Assembly (NCBI GenBank): GCA_034336665.1
Contig: JAPFBE010000002.1
Location: 11,944,906-12,008,905, forward strand
Direction: 5' to 3'
From: Luscinia megarhynchos
Taxonomy: Eukaryota > Chordata > Aves > Passeriformes > Turdidae
Length of the DNA: 64,000 nucleotides
Below are positions 11,617 to 24,697 of the stretch, piece after piece. The translations under genes and the position numbers were made by a program. The notes below the pieces were generated by a model. That model was not told the DNA's origin and searched no databases. It saw only the letters and a program-made list of their open reading frames with translations. Numbering within the stretch: position 1 is the first letter of the stretch; each line of letters begins with the position of its first letter.

Positions 11617-13326
11617 GGGATGGAAGAATGCTAGCTATAGGATAGTGCATCCAGTAGCATATTCAGCTCTACAGGCCATCTAATAATTTATCATCCCTTA
11701 ACCTTTAGCATGAACATATGACTACATTCTAAGCAGAAATGCTTAGATTAAAAAGGAAAGCATTTAAAGATTTTTTTAGGGCCTGTACTATAAGCAAATC
11801 ACCTTCCTAAGCATTAAAACCAGTAGTGTAGATAAGGAAGAATCAAAGCTGAATTCATTATTTTAATCAGAAAAATGAAATTTCCTTTAAAAAAAGAAAA
11901 AAGCAAAAAAAACCAAGGTCATGCAGCTCAGGAGCCCAAGAAAAGCTCTGATAATAATATCTTGTAATTACACTACTGTAGATCTCAGTTTCAAATTATT
12001 TTATGTTCCAGCAGGAAGTGTGTCATGGTCTCTGTGTCACATGGAAGAAAATTGTGATGTCACACAAGCTATTTCTAGAGCCTTCAGAAGGATCTGAAGC
12101 AGTCAAGCTTCTCCTCTGACCAGTGGGACCATCCTTAGTCTGGCACTTTTGCTTCCTAAGTTGCTTTATCCAGCTTATATTGGGAGAAAACATGTTCTTG
12201 AATAAGCAAATCATTAAAATGTACAATGCTCTTGTCAGGGAGGAGCAAGCTTTGCACACTACTGCTGTTATTATTATCATCCCTCTCAAAATTGAAGACT
12301 GACAAAAGTACTTCTCAGTAGTAAGTCATGAAATCTTGGATTCTCTTCCAGCTTTACTCAGATTCTGTTAGCAGAGGGTTTATGTGCAAAAGTACCACTT
12401 ACTCTTTTAAAGCTGAATCTGATAACCTCACTCAAGTAATACCTGAAACAAATGTGCACCTGGAATCTACTACCGTGGTTGACATATATCTAAGAAGGAA
12501 AAAAGATGCAAGTGTGGCAAACTTAAGTACACTGCATGCAAAAGCTCATAATGTTCTTTAAATTTTAATTAAGTGTTGAACACCAAACATTCAGCCCAAT
12601 TTTCAGTGATAAGCCCAAGAAGCTGTGACATAGAGGGAGACAAAAACTGTCCATTTTTATGACATTAGTTATTTTACAGAATTTAATTAGATATTAATAG
12701 GGACCAGGCCATAAAGCAAAAAGAGTAACATGAATTATGGAATTATCCATAAGCCAATAGAAAATAGCAGAATTTTATTTTAACATCCAAAGCCATCCTG
12801 CAACATCAGCACTTGGACAGGCCACTCTGTAACTCATTGCTAGGTGCAAGTGAATGCTAGACAATTTGTGCAGGTCTGTGTGTGTATGTACTTTATTATT
12901 GGCATACTACAAAAGCTATTCATTAATAGACTAAATATAACATAGTTGTTGAGAGCCACTAGAAAAATCATTTGCACTACCCTCATACTTCCTGTTTTCT
13001 GAATCAAGATTGGCATCAATGGATGACATAAATTTCCAGCTCTGTAACAAAGCAATTAGTTGATATGTGACTGTGCATAGTAAGGGTTTAAGAATGAGAA
13101 ATGAAGACTTTTTCAGCTGTCAGAAGCAAGCAACAACCTGACTCATGACTCCTCTTAGAGTAGCTAGTTGCTAGTGTTTCTAGAACAAATCCCTGTGTGG
13201 ACATTTTCTGGAATAAAAATATTGTCACAGAGGGCTACTACAACCCACACTTTCACCCCAGGGAAAAGAAAATCCTAACACTACTTTGCCTCATTTATTC
13301 CACAGCAGCTGTTTTGTAATTCCCAC
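11617..13326. other. Unique non-coding DNA
   Basis: I see no gene or repeat family here. It includes an A-rich stretch near 11886-11912. The last five bases (13322-13326) are one copy of the target-site duplication of the LTR that follows. Confidence 0.65.
13322..13326. repeat. Target-site duplication, left copy (CCCAC)
   Basis: CCCAC directly abuts the TG of the LTR at 13327. The same five bases follow the LTR's terminal CA at 13982-13986. Confidence 0.85.
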
Positions 13327-13981
13327 TGTAGTGGTTTGACCCTGGCTGGATGCCAGGTGCCCACAAAAGCTGCCCTGTCACTCCCTTCCTCAACTGGAGA
13401 GCCAGGAGAGAGAGAATATAGGGAAAGGCTCATGAGAGAGAAGAATGGGGAGACATCACTTAGCAGTTATCATCATGTGCAAAACAGACTCAGTTTGGGG
13501 AAATTAATTTAGTTTATTACCAGTCAAAATCAGAGTACAATAATGAGAAGTACAGCAAATAGTAACAACCTTTCACCATCCCTCCCTCCTTTTTGGGTTT
13601 AACTTAACTCCTGATTCTCTATGTCCTCCCTCCAAATGATGAAGGGAGATGGGGAATAGGGGTTAGGGCCAGCTCATCCCAGGTGTTTCTGCCTCTATTT
13701 CCTCCTCAGAGAGAGAAATCCTTCCACTGGCTTAGCATGTGTGGAACCTCCCATGAGAGAGAGTCCTCCATGGACTTCTCCAATGTGAGTCTTTCCCCTT
13801 CTAAAGTATGTTATCAAAGAGGTGTTGTTACCATCACTGATGGACTTGGGCTTGGCCAGCAGTGGGCCTGTCTTGGAGAGAGCTGTCATTGGCTCTGTCA
13901 GACAGGCAGATTCTCACAGAAGCCCTCCAGCCCTCCTGCAGCCCTCCAGCTACCCAAACCTTGTCATTGGAACCCAATGCA
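13327..13981 (-). mobile_element. Solo LTR of an avian endogenous retrovirus (ERVL-like)
   Basis: A 655-bp element begins TGTAGTGGTTTGACCCTGG and ends AACCCAATGCA, so it has canonical TG...CA termini, and it has a 5-bp target duplication on each side. I recognise the sequence as a common avian LTR. In its sense orientation (minus strand) it starts TGCATTGGGTT. It carries a degenerate TATA-like segment around 13801-13815 and a poly(A) signal AATAAA at 13513-13518, followed by the R/U5-like region to 13327. No gag, pol or env lies on either side, so it is a solo LTR left by recombination between two LTRs. A 5-bp duplication fits class III (ERVL) elements; the subfamily name would need a library search. 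Confidence 0.92.
13513..13518 (-). terminator. LTR polyadenylation signal AATAAA
   Basis: TTTATT on the plus strand is AATAAA in the sense direction of the LTR. It sits between the U3-like and R/U5-like parts, as expected. Confidence 0.6.
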
Positions 13982-13986
13982 CCCAC
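13982..13986. repeat. Target-site duplication, right copy (CCCAC)
   Basis: CCCAC immediately follows the CA terminus of the LTR and is identical to 13322-13326. Confidence 0.85.
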
Positions 13987-16810
13987 GTATGGACAAGTTC
14001 TTGCATCAGTGATCACAGGTTAATGAGACACAGTATGGTGTTGAAAGTTTATATGAATAAGGTCTATGAGTGCATCAAAATAAAAAAAATCATGTCATTA
14101 AACTTCAATTTTGCAAACTAATAACAAGATTAAAAAATCAATCCATTATTGGATCATTATCATTATCATTAAAGGATTCTTCAGTGAATACTCACACTTA
14201 CTTCTTTTAACATATCAATATTTCTTCATAGCAAGTGTATATGTTATCTTTCTTCCCCCATCGGAAAGTTTCTGACAAAACCAAATACTGCTGGTATGAG
14301 CAGCACTTACTACATGTCTTTCTCAAATGCAAAAGGTATCATTTAAATCAAATATTGTAAATAACTGACAAGAAGAAATATGCTACATGGACTTGTCCAT
14401 AGTTTTATGAAGAAATTACAAACGTGGCTTTTCCCCTGTGCTGCCAAAATCAAATTTGCCATACGTCCACCAAGTCAGCTACTGATGGACTTGAAACATG
14501 TCCAGCATTGCACTGGAAAGCCTTAGACTTCAGTCACAAAATTCTGAAAAGCAAAGATACAGCAATTTCTGCTAAGGGAAATGCCACCTACTCTACCACT
14601 TAATACAACACCACACACCTGGTCTGGTGAAGTGTTTGATCTGAATTGTTCTGCATATCAAGGACAAGAAAAAATATACACAAGCCATAGAACCAGTCAA
14701 CACCAAGTCACTTCCAGCTGCATTAAATCCAGAGCCTGAACTCCTTGAGGAGTCACTGCAGGGACACTGGTGCTGATTAGACCTGGCACAGGAATAAAAT
14801 ATACACACTTGAAACACACCACAATGCTCCCATAGTGGTCAGCCTGTACAGCTGCTCTGCTATACTAAAATATATGGTGGTCCAGATCAGCACTAAATGA
14901 AAGATCTTGACCTTGTGCTCAGTGAAATTAAACTGCCTACACAGTGAAGGACTTAGGTGGAGGGGGCTTAACTCAAGAGCAAACAATATTTACTTTTAAA
15001 TGAACTCATTTCAACCACCAAGGCAGAGAGTGGAAACAGGATGTACATTTGAAAGGTAATACATTTCCACTTCTCACATGAATAAAATCACACAGGATCA
15101 GCCATTCTTGGGGTATTAGCTTCTGATGGTTCCCTCTTCCACTTTTCTGAAATATTTACAGTGTCAGAGTGTTAATCCATATTTTGTATATTCACTCTCC
15201 AAAAGGTCTGGATTTTTAGCCTAAGACTTTTTCTTCTTTTTCCTGATGAAAACTGCATGTGAAGAATAAATATAGCAATTAATTTTTTCAAAGGTAATTA
15301 TTTATAACATTCTTAAAATAAAGGGTAATCCTCCTATACCTTTAGCTTCAATAGGATGCAGAGACATACCTGAAGGATTAATATGACCATATAATTCCAG
15401 GCAAGGTAGTAAAATTCCATTTGCTTTAGGAAGGGACTGTGTGTCAGTTTTCCACGTTCTTCTAATGAATATTTCATATGGGTTTTAATGCAATGCAAGA
15501 GCAGAGCTTAATGTAGGTAGGTGTAATGGATATAGGATAGTGCATTACTGATGAAAAGCCAAGTAGATGTGGCCAAAGGGAAGAAACAGTGCCCCTGTGG
15601 AACTTAAACAGCTCCAGGAAAATTAACAGTTCAGCAAGCTGTACTGAGTACTATGAAATTCTCTCCTGAGCTGTTACTGTTGAAATATGTTTTCATGTTC
15701 TCCATTAGCCATTTTGCTTTGTTGACTGAATGAGATATTTTGCAGAATAAAATAGAAAACCTAACACTCCTTGTCTATAGTTTCACTGCATTCTTGAAGG
15801 CTTCCAGGTCACCCCATCAAAAAAGAACATGGAGACCACTCAATTCTATACAACATAAAATTATTACAGATTTTCAATTAAGGGGCTAAAGATGTTTAAT
15901 AACTTTTTCATAACTAAAAAAAATTAATTGCAGTTCAGGGACATTTTCTTTGGTTTGCAAAACATTCTCTGCATGTGCCCTAAAAATGCTTCATTAAGTT
16001 GATGCTAAGGCAAGGCAGAGCTCACAAGTACGTGCCACTGAATAGAAGGTGCACAAATGTAGCTGGTGTCTCGTGCTCTCTCTTCAGCACCAAATATCTG
16101 AAGGAAAGTTGTTGGCTGTCCTTTGTCACCACGGCTGCCTAGGTGTGTGTTCATTGATCAGAGTATTGAGGCTGAAAAGCCAGAGATTAGAAAACAACAT
16201 TGCATGCAACACAATAGGTATTCCAAGACTAAGATGTCAGTTTGATGCGGAGGACATTTCATTTTTATACCATCTTTGAAGTATGGCCAATTTCCCTCTA
16301 ATTGCTAATTATGTTGTAATTTCAGTGAAAGCCCTCAGGCTTTTGTCATCTACAAATGTATTTGAAGTTTTCCAGAATCCAACTGATATTTTGTCCTCCT
16401 ATTTTGATTAAATTTAACCTGATTAAAAATAATAATAAAAAACCCAACAAAACAAACAACTGTTTCACCTTATACTTTTAAGACTGCTTAAAAATCTTAT
16501 TCATAGTATATATGGGATTGCATTAAGAAACATAAGGTCAACTCTAAGTCCAAACTATACCTCATGGAGATGGAATAGACTGTTTCCCTAATCCATTTGC
16601 TACAGCTCACAGTCTAGAAGACTGTAAGGGATGAATAGTAGGGTTCCTTCCACAAAGCACAGGGAATTGACCTCAGCTGCTCTCCTATGAATAATGGGGG
16701 CTCCTGCAGAGAGGTGATAGCAAACGTAGCAATATAGCTCTTTGTAGCTCCCACTCTCGAGCAAGGCAGGGAAGGAAGAAAATAATTCAGCCCCCAAGAC
16801 ATTTGCTGGG

Positions 16811-16851
16811 TTAATTTTTTTTCTTTATTTATTTTTTTTCCTTTTTTTTTT
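16811..16851 (+). repeat. T-rich low-complexity tract
   Basis: Runs of 8-10 T are broken by single C, A or G. It is followed by TTCACAG, so it could also act as a pyrimidine tract, but no open exon follows. Confidence 0.8.
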
Positions 16852-19711
16852 CACAGCCTCAGCATAGTTATAGTAATGAACTATTTATTCTGGTGCAGAT
16901 AGCAGTCCCTTAAATTCTAGCCATTAGTATTTAGAGCATTAGGGAAAAAAATAAGGAAGTGAAACAAACAGTTGCCTTCAATAAATTGTCAACCTAAACG
17001 ATTCATTATGCACATGCTTCTGTGAAGACCATTGCTGTTATGACATTGACTGCATTCCTAAATACACAGGTATAGTTAAGAGGTGATGGATGTAGTCAGA
17101 ATATTGTCCTCCATAGTTTCCACGCCCCCTTTTCATTATTCTTCACTTTTTAAGTATGACAGGAATTATTTAAAGGCAAACTCCTGTTATAATCAAATTA
17201 TCATATTCTGCTGTGGAGATTTCATAGGGTGTTCCAAGGATGTTGGTTTGACTAAGATGAGATAAGTGTGTTTATTCCTTCAAGCACTGTCCTCCAAGCA
17301 CATTTTCCTGCTCAGCACCTGTACAGACAACAGTCTGTGAGACAGCAAATAAGGAAAGAACATTTTACTCTGAGTGAGATTGTCTCTGATGTCCTTTTTT
17401 TTCAGACTATTAAAAATGAAAAGCAGATTTTCAGTTTTAACCAATATTCAAACAGAAAATGATAATGCTGTAGCAGGGGCATAGAGTTATCACAATATTT
17501 CTTCCCCCTCCTTTCTCATTCCTCTGTATAGTTGAGAGCAGCCCTGTCTTGCTTAGGCTAAAGGGGATAATACAAGTCTGAACTTAAATTTTAAGTTCAC
17601 AGATACATTAGTATGAGAACCCCTGCACTCTGTTATAACTGAGCTCAGCTAAACTGATTCCACAGGAAAATTTTCCTAATAACTCAACAGTTTGATCCAA
17701 TACTTTAGTCTGTGTCTAGAATCTCATGGCTTTAACTTTTCAGTGTGCTAAATGTAGAAATGTTTGAGGTGCCTTCTTGAAAAAAAAAGATTCTTGCATA
17801 AAAGTACCTCACTATATTGGAGGAACCAAAGCCACCAGAACACCATGTTCACAGACGTTCTAGATCTTTTTGAAAATGCTTTGGAATATTTTGGGGGTTT
17901 TGCAATTTTTCTTATCTAGTCCTGGGATGCTCAGCTTTTTCTCAATGCCCTTGCAGTCTTCAAAATCTATCATTGATACTTAGGGGGTGAAAAGTAGGTT
18001 TCCAGCTGCTAGTGGCAAGACAAATTTTAATAAAAAATAATTGAACCTGGTCAGGTACCAAGAAACTCAAATTTCTTAGAAACCTTATTGGTCTTATATT
18101 CAGATAACAGCCACAAACATCACCACTAATTTTCTGGCTACTCAAACACACAATAGTCAACTTCTCATAGTCAGCATTTAATTGTTGGCTTTGGTGTTCC
18201 CCCAAACTACAACCATATGTTTTATGCATGGGGAAAAAAAGCCAAACAATTGTGCTACATAAGGAATCATGAACTGTTAAATATTTTCAAATCTCTTTTT
18301 ATTCACTTGCCCATTGTTCCCCAATGGTCCAAAACATCATTAAGCACCTACTCCTATCATCAGGCTAAATTATCATTGGTTTCAAGAACCATTCTGTTCA
18401 CACATCTCTTTGCAGAGTATAGTAAAGGCATAATGAAATGAAGTAAAGGACACAAATTCAGCTAAAAATGCTACTTGCATATTTAAAATACATTATAAAG
18501 ATGGCATGTTCCATAATGAATCTACATAATTTTTTGTTGAGGAAAAAAATTAGGAAAATTGCCTCCTATTTTTTTTTGTTTTAACTGCTTCACAGCATAA
18601 AAGCAAACCAACTAAAAAAATATCACCGAAAACATTCTGTCTCTTTATTTGAAAGTTCAATTTGAGCAATTTTTCATTTAGATATGATTATAAATTCTCT
18701 AAATAAATATTGAATCATCTAGGCAACCAAGAAAATAATTTCTACAGAAAAAAAATTCTGAGACTATTACAAAATTATAGCAGTATGTTTATTATAATAT
18801 ATTCAGAAGCAAAACTAAACAAAAAACCCAACCAAACAATGGGAGAAGATATATTTGAATATGTTATTATGCCTTGGCTTTAGCATTCAAGCTCAAGGAT
18901 AAACAAGAACAAAATTTCCATATATAGATATATACTGTAAGCTAAAAATGCTGTGGTACATAACATCCTTGAGATAGTTAATAAGAGCAGCATGAGAAAT
19001 CTGCACCACAGGGTAAAAATAATGATTGACAAATACTGATCACCAGAAGGACTGCATATAAAAGGGGAAAAAGCAGAACTTGTTGACAAGTGAAGAGCAG
19101 CGAGAGGAGATGAGCTGAACATTTTTTTTTTTAATGAGGTGTTAAGTAGATGAGCTCTGGAGGTTGGATAATGACCATGCTGATGAGTTGGCCAGGGGTG
19201 TGAAAAAAGCCAAATAACATGATATTTGGGAAGCTCAGGAGAGCACTGAAACATGAGATAGCTTCTGAGAAAAAAGGTGAAGTACTTCTGCCATTCAGAG
19301 AACTTCCAGCGATGCTAGGGTTGCAAGGACTTGGCATCTCATTAAAGCAACATGTTTTTTAAAAAAGCAAGCCCAAACTTAAAGAGAAAAAATTCTACTT
19401 TGTAGAAACTCTCTCACTCCCAGGGCAAACTTATGAAAGTGCAGCTTTTCCTTCCTACACATTAACATTCCTCTCTATGTCCATAACTGTAGTGTCCCTC
19501 TGTAAAACTGGAGCACCAGCAAGGTGACTCTACCACCAAGGCAGGACCACATTAGAGCACCATGTCAATGGAGAAGGGAAGCAGAGCAAAAGGAACCACC
19601 AGGACTTGTCTCACTGAGCATCAGAATTGGGGAAAAAAAATAAATAAAATCAACTCTGTGGGAACATTTTCATGAGAAAAAGAGCAAGCAGCAGAAATGT
19701 CAGGGTGTACC

Positions 19712-19745
<34 letters not shown>

Positions 19746-19753
19746 GAAAAAGT
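19712..19753 (+). repeat. A24 run and A-rich tail
   Basis: A run of 24 A (19712-19735) is followed by GAGAAAAAAAGAAAAAG. No flanking duplication or recognisable upstream retrocopy was seen. Confidence 0.85.
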
Positions 19754-22151
19754 CTAAAATAGCTAGCAGTTGTTTGAAGGAACATAACAGTGACAAAGGC
19801 AGAGGAAGTTTGTGGTGGGTGTTCAAGGATGGCAAGGAACAGGATATGTTTATGTGCAGAGATGCTAAATATAAACTCCAAGGTGCAGCAGAGATGAAAG
19901 ACACCTCATCACCAGTATCTGCAGAAGGTCAGGATGCAGTTTAAAAGAGGGGGGAAAAGACATGGGCCCCTATTCACACGGAAGACAGCAAAACGAGATT
20001 TTATACCACTTCCCCATGGTTTTGCTGGGCAAATATGTAAAAATACATAAAAGCTTCCCTTACAAACTGAAGTTTTAGTTGTACCAGAATCACAGACAAC
20101 ATAAACTGAAGAACTGGTGACCCACGATGAGAAAGTATTACAAAATATAACTTGTATTTTGTGGAATAAAGGTGCTATTAAAGTCAGTGCAACAGTAGCT
20201 GACTCTAGCTGCTTGTAAGAAGAGATGAATAGAAATAATAGTACTTCAGACTTGCCATTTTTTTCCTGAGATGGAAATCAAGATACCTCCAAATTCTGAG
20301 AATGCCACCAAACACCACCACAAAATTTGAAGAAAGGGCTGTATAAATACATAAGGTAAAGTTTTCATTTAAGTAGAGTTTGAGGTACTGCTGCCATGAC
20401 AACCCACATCACAAAGTGAAGACTGAATAAGAAGCTTCAATTTAAAATTTAAAGTTTCATGGCCTGTTAGTTATATCATATAAATAATATCACTAAAGGA
20501 AAAGATGTGTGCATAAACTGTTACACAACAGCTAGGCACAGAAATTCCTGCTGTGATGAAAAATTGCTGAAGATTTGTGATTTAGTCCTTTTCTTTCTAT
20601 CACAGATGACCAATTGATATTCAGAACTCTCTACCTTCCATTCCTTACCTGGTGCAGTGTGGTTTTAATTCAGCAAGCTGCTGGATTTTTAAATTCAGCA
20701 GATCATCCATTTCTGACCACAGTTCTCTTCAAGTCAGCTTCCTGAGTGTTATTTTTCAGGTAAGAATCCAATGGTCCTTGTTTCAAGTGATTGTGACAGT
20801 GAAATCCATACGGAAAGCTCAAACATAGACAGTCTACCCTTAACTGCTTGTTTATCTTGAGCATCACAGCCCCATTTAATCAATTGGCATTGATTTAAAA
20901 TGCAAGGTAATCTCAAAGGAGAGAAGTAGGGTAGACAGGCAGGTATAGATCAGGGTGGGAATGACAGCACAGTTCAGATCTAGTTTTACAGATGCCCTGT
21001 AGAAAGCAAGCACAGAGAGCTGGGGAATTAGCAGGATGCACAGAGCAATTTTTGTTGTTTTTTCTGCTACTACACCCTTCTTGGCAATTACAAACTATTA
21101 AAGCCTACTAAAGGAGACTGTTCTGATGCAGATTTTTCCATATCATTTGAAGCTCCATCCCAGCAATGCTCACTCTGGCTCAGGTGGCATGCAAAAGAAT
21201 CAACAAGTTCAAAAGACAGGAAGAGCAGAGGAAGAAGAGGGAGATGCTAAGAAAAAGTAAAAAAAAGAAGGAACACACAGACTCAACAACAAAGAAACAA
21301 CAGAACTTTTCAATTTCCATTTCAAATAAAAATACTGAATGTTTTCCCAGGAAGCATGTTTTTATGGCCCACCTGAAAAATATATATGTTTTATTTCACT
21401 CTTATGCCATCCAATCACCAGAACATTCTGTGGCCAGAGGAGATTGCAGGATGAACTAGATAATGAGGTGCAGTAGTCTAGCAATAGTCAAGAGTTTTAG
21501 GGGTATCTTTTATTAACTGCTCTTAATCAGGACACAGAGACCAGCAGATGGGCCACCTGTGATGAAAGGCAAGTAGAACAACTGTGCTTGCCATTGTTCT
21601 TAAAACTGTTATGTACATATCTGACAGCAGCTAAGTTAGATCAAAGCTGAGTACAGAGGGGATCACAGAGCAACAGCCACTGAAGCAGGAAAAGAAGATG
21701 TGAAAAGAGCTACAAGCTAACTAGCACAGGGACATGAAATTGGTACTGACCAAATCTGTGAAATACTAGAACCCAGCAGTATCAAAGACCCTGTTTATTT
21801 CAGAACTACAGAAGAAACGGAAACATGAAGGTGTGGTATGAAAGAAAGAGATGTAACATCGAGAGCATCTTGCACAATGAAAGTTACAAACAGCCACCAG
21901 GGGAGATAAGACACTCTCTGTGTTTTTTCTCTTGCCTAAAGATTATTAATCACAAGAAAATAGGCTTTGATACAATAAAAAGCAGTCCTGTCATTATATA
22001 CAGGGAGCAGAAGTACAACTGGAATACACTTTTTCTTTCCATCAGTTATGACAGTAAACTCCAGAAATTGTTAAAAACAGCTATTAGAAACAGTTATTAA
22101 ATGTTAGATACAAGCATCCTTGTCCAGTCCTTTTTTTTTTTTCCTTTCCAG

Positions 22152-22294
22152 GCTGCTGTCATCCTAGTGATCCAGATATCGTGACTGAATTATTATTTGT
22201 ATGCCAGTCCTGCTCACCCCAGTCCGAACAACCCTACAGACAGCCAAGAGGGTCGGTAATAGCAAAAGAACTTCTCTTGGATATTCCTCAATAC
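22152..22294 (+). other. Weak exon-like segment after a strong acceptor
   Basis: Twelve T followed by CCTTTCCAG (ending 22151) is a strong acceptor. In the frame beginning TGC at 22154 the sequence stays open for 47 codons, with four cysteines (CC at the start, then CQSC). Nearby potential donors (for example at AAGAGG/GTCGGT near 22250) are mediocre. An open run of this length is not rare by chance. I do not recognise the peptide. Confidence 0.12.
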
Positions 22295-24697
22295 TAATCC
22301 TTCCATCAGTGGGAGAGTCAGTCAGGCCTAGACAAAACACTGTGGATGAGACATCTCCATGGCTCCCTACAAGGGAACTCTTAAGGGATTCTCCTGTTTT
22401 CTAAACAAACAAAGTCCAGCTAGAACAATCACAATTATCATTTTCTAAAGAATTTTTTTTAAACCATGTGCACATGGTCGCATGTCAATGAAAAAAAATT
22501 CATCAAAGAGAGAAGAAGCCTTTCATGTGACAATAAACTGACTCAAGATTTCATGGATAAATTGGAGGTGTGGTGCTGGAAGGAAAAAAAATAGGACTAA
22601 CATTCTACTCCTCTCTCTTAATTTCTTTTCTTCAAACAATAAATTCTCCAGCCTTCTTTTGCCTCACCTCTTACTTGAATTTGCAGAAATGTCTAGCAAC
22701 TCTTTACTCCCATAAAAGCCACAGTGTCATGCACCTCTCCCAACACATCAGAAACAGCACCAGCTGCCTGCCCTGCCTTCTCTGCAGCTGAAACAGCAAA
22801 GAAGTGGCAGCAGAAGAGCAAACAAGATGGATGGGACATGGCTCTCTGCTGAAGTCTGCAGAGCCATGTCAGGAAAAGTTCACGTGGTGGATGTCAGGGT
22901 CAAGGTCTGTCCCTGTGACCTGCCTTCCTAGAGGAAAATGTGCAGTGGGTAGCTGTGTACATGTGTGGCTATTAGAAAAAGGTACTGGAAATTGTTTCCT
23001 TTCTGTCAGACTCATTGCCATGCGCTTTATTTAGGAGCAACTTAATCACACAGAGCATAAAAAAGAATGTGTGTCCAGAATCTCAAATTATCCTCAAGTC
23101 CTGCTCAGCCTGCTGTGAGGCTACAGTTTCAATCACGAGATGTGCTTCTCTTCAACGGATAAATTTGCCAGACATTCAGTGGGGGAAAAAAAAATTCCAT
23201 TAAAGCACATAGTCAATCTGCTGAGAACCTGGCCTCTGTTGATGTTGGCAACAGTGAATTAAGGGACATCGATCCCAACCTCACCAGCATTTTTAAGAGT
23301 CTGGTTTTACAGTGGATTTGAGGAAGCATTTGCTAGTAAGTCTGAAGTTGAAAAATAATTAGAAATCTATGTTCTTGCAGTGAAAAAGAGGTTCAAAATG
23401 AAAATGATAGGGCTTTAAAAAATAAGTTTAAACTGAAATTATTCCCTCTGCATCATGACCTGGGAGGAAAAAAGAAAAAAGGCAAAAAAATCCCAAACCC
23501 CAATCAACCAAAAAATCTGGAGGCTCCTGTCCTGAATGTGAAATATGCAGTAACGTTTCTCATTAATTCCCATATTGAGCATTAAATGGTTCCTTCACAT
23601 TGAAAAAATGTATAACTATGCTCAACAAGAGTTCTGAAAACTATTACCAAATTATTTTTTCACATGTCAAACAGTGAATTCCAAACTATATTTGGAGAAC
23701 TGGATACAGCTTAATTTTTTTTTTCATCGTTTCAATACCATCAGAACAGAACTGTGTCAAAACACCTTCCAATTTTCCCATCAAAAGTGGACAATATATC
23801 TTGAAAGCTGCCTGCAAAAGGGATTAATATTTCAAAGATAAACCAATATAACTGCTTAAAAGTAACATAGGAGTGACATAGAAGTATTATTATTTAACCG
23901 TTTTATTATTTTAACTTAATTAAATGACCTTAAATATTTTACCACAGAAATATATAAATTTGGTTATTATTATCATCAATTCTACTGATACCTTAAAAAC
24001 CCCATGTATGTTGCAGATTTCTGAGAAAGGATGAACCAGTTATCAAAAAGAAAAATCCTGTCTTGGAAAAATGTGGACCCACAACAATAGACTCTTAGCT
24101 GAAGGAATTGATCTTTTAATGAGGTGATGTGTTCATAGCCCTTTGCTGCATTGGAGAGTATGGTCCCATGCACCTGGAACTCCCCACATGGCAATGGGAT
24201 TCTCATAATGTTCCCATTCACAGCAGAATTAAGTGAGGTGGAAAAATTGTACATACTACAGATGTTACTACATTATTTAGAAGAAAAATGCTTCACAGAA
24301 TGTGGAAAGATACTCTCCAAAACTGAAGGTTAGACAGGTCACTGCTACTGTAATTTCTGCTGAGAACAATACTTTTGTTTTCAGGAGTGATGTGAGATTT
24401 GATGTCAAAGACACTATATATTGCTTATTGTTTCAGAGCTATTAGTGAGAAAATCTGAAAACTGAGAAATTCTCTTATCTTCCTCTTATGAAACACTTGA
24501 GTGAAAGTGGGGGTTTGAAAACAGGATTTGTAAAGGCTTGAGCCTACAGGATCAATACCAAAGCAGAGAAGTTGCTGGAAAGCTGTTCTGTGGGAGGGCT
24601 GATGGGTCACTGAAAAGAGAGGACACTACAAAAGAAGGCAGGATGGTAGAGTTGCAGGTGAAAAAATTTGCAGATGGAAAGAAACAAGTTTGTGTGT

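Larger units (their letters stand above)
13987..24697. other. Unique non-coding DNA
   Basis: A long AT-rich stretch with no identifiable gene. It holds a T-rich tract (16811-16851), an A24 run (19712-19735) and an exon-like segment (22152-22294), listed separately. An ATC/ATT microsatellite-like patch lies near 14153-14172. The many short open frames are not conserved-looking. Confidence 0.6.

Noticed and set aside
11483..11683. Open frame with repeated Phe-Cys-Ile-Leu residues
   Set aside because: It is a direct translation of the TTTTG tandem repeat.
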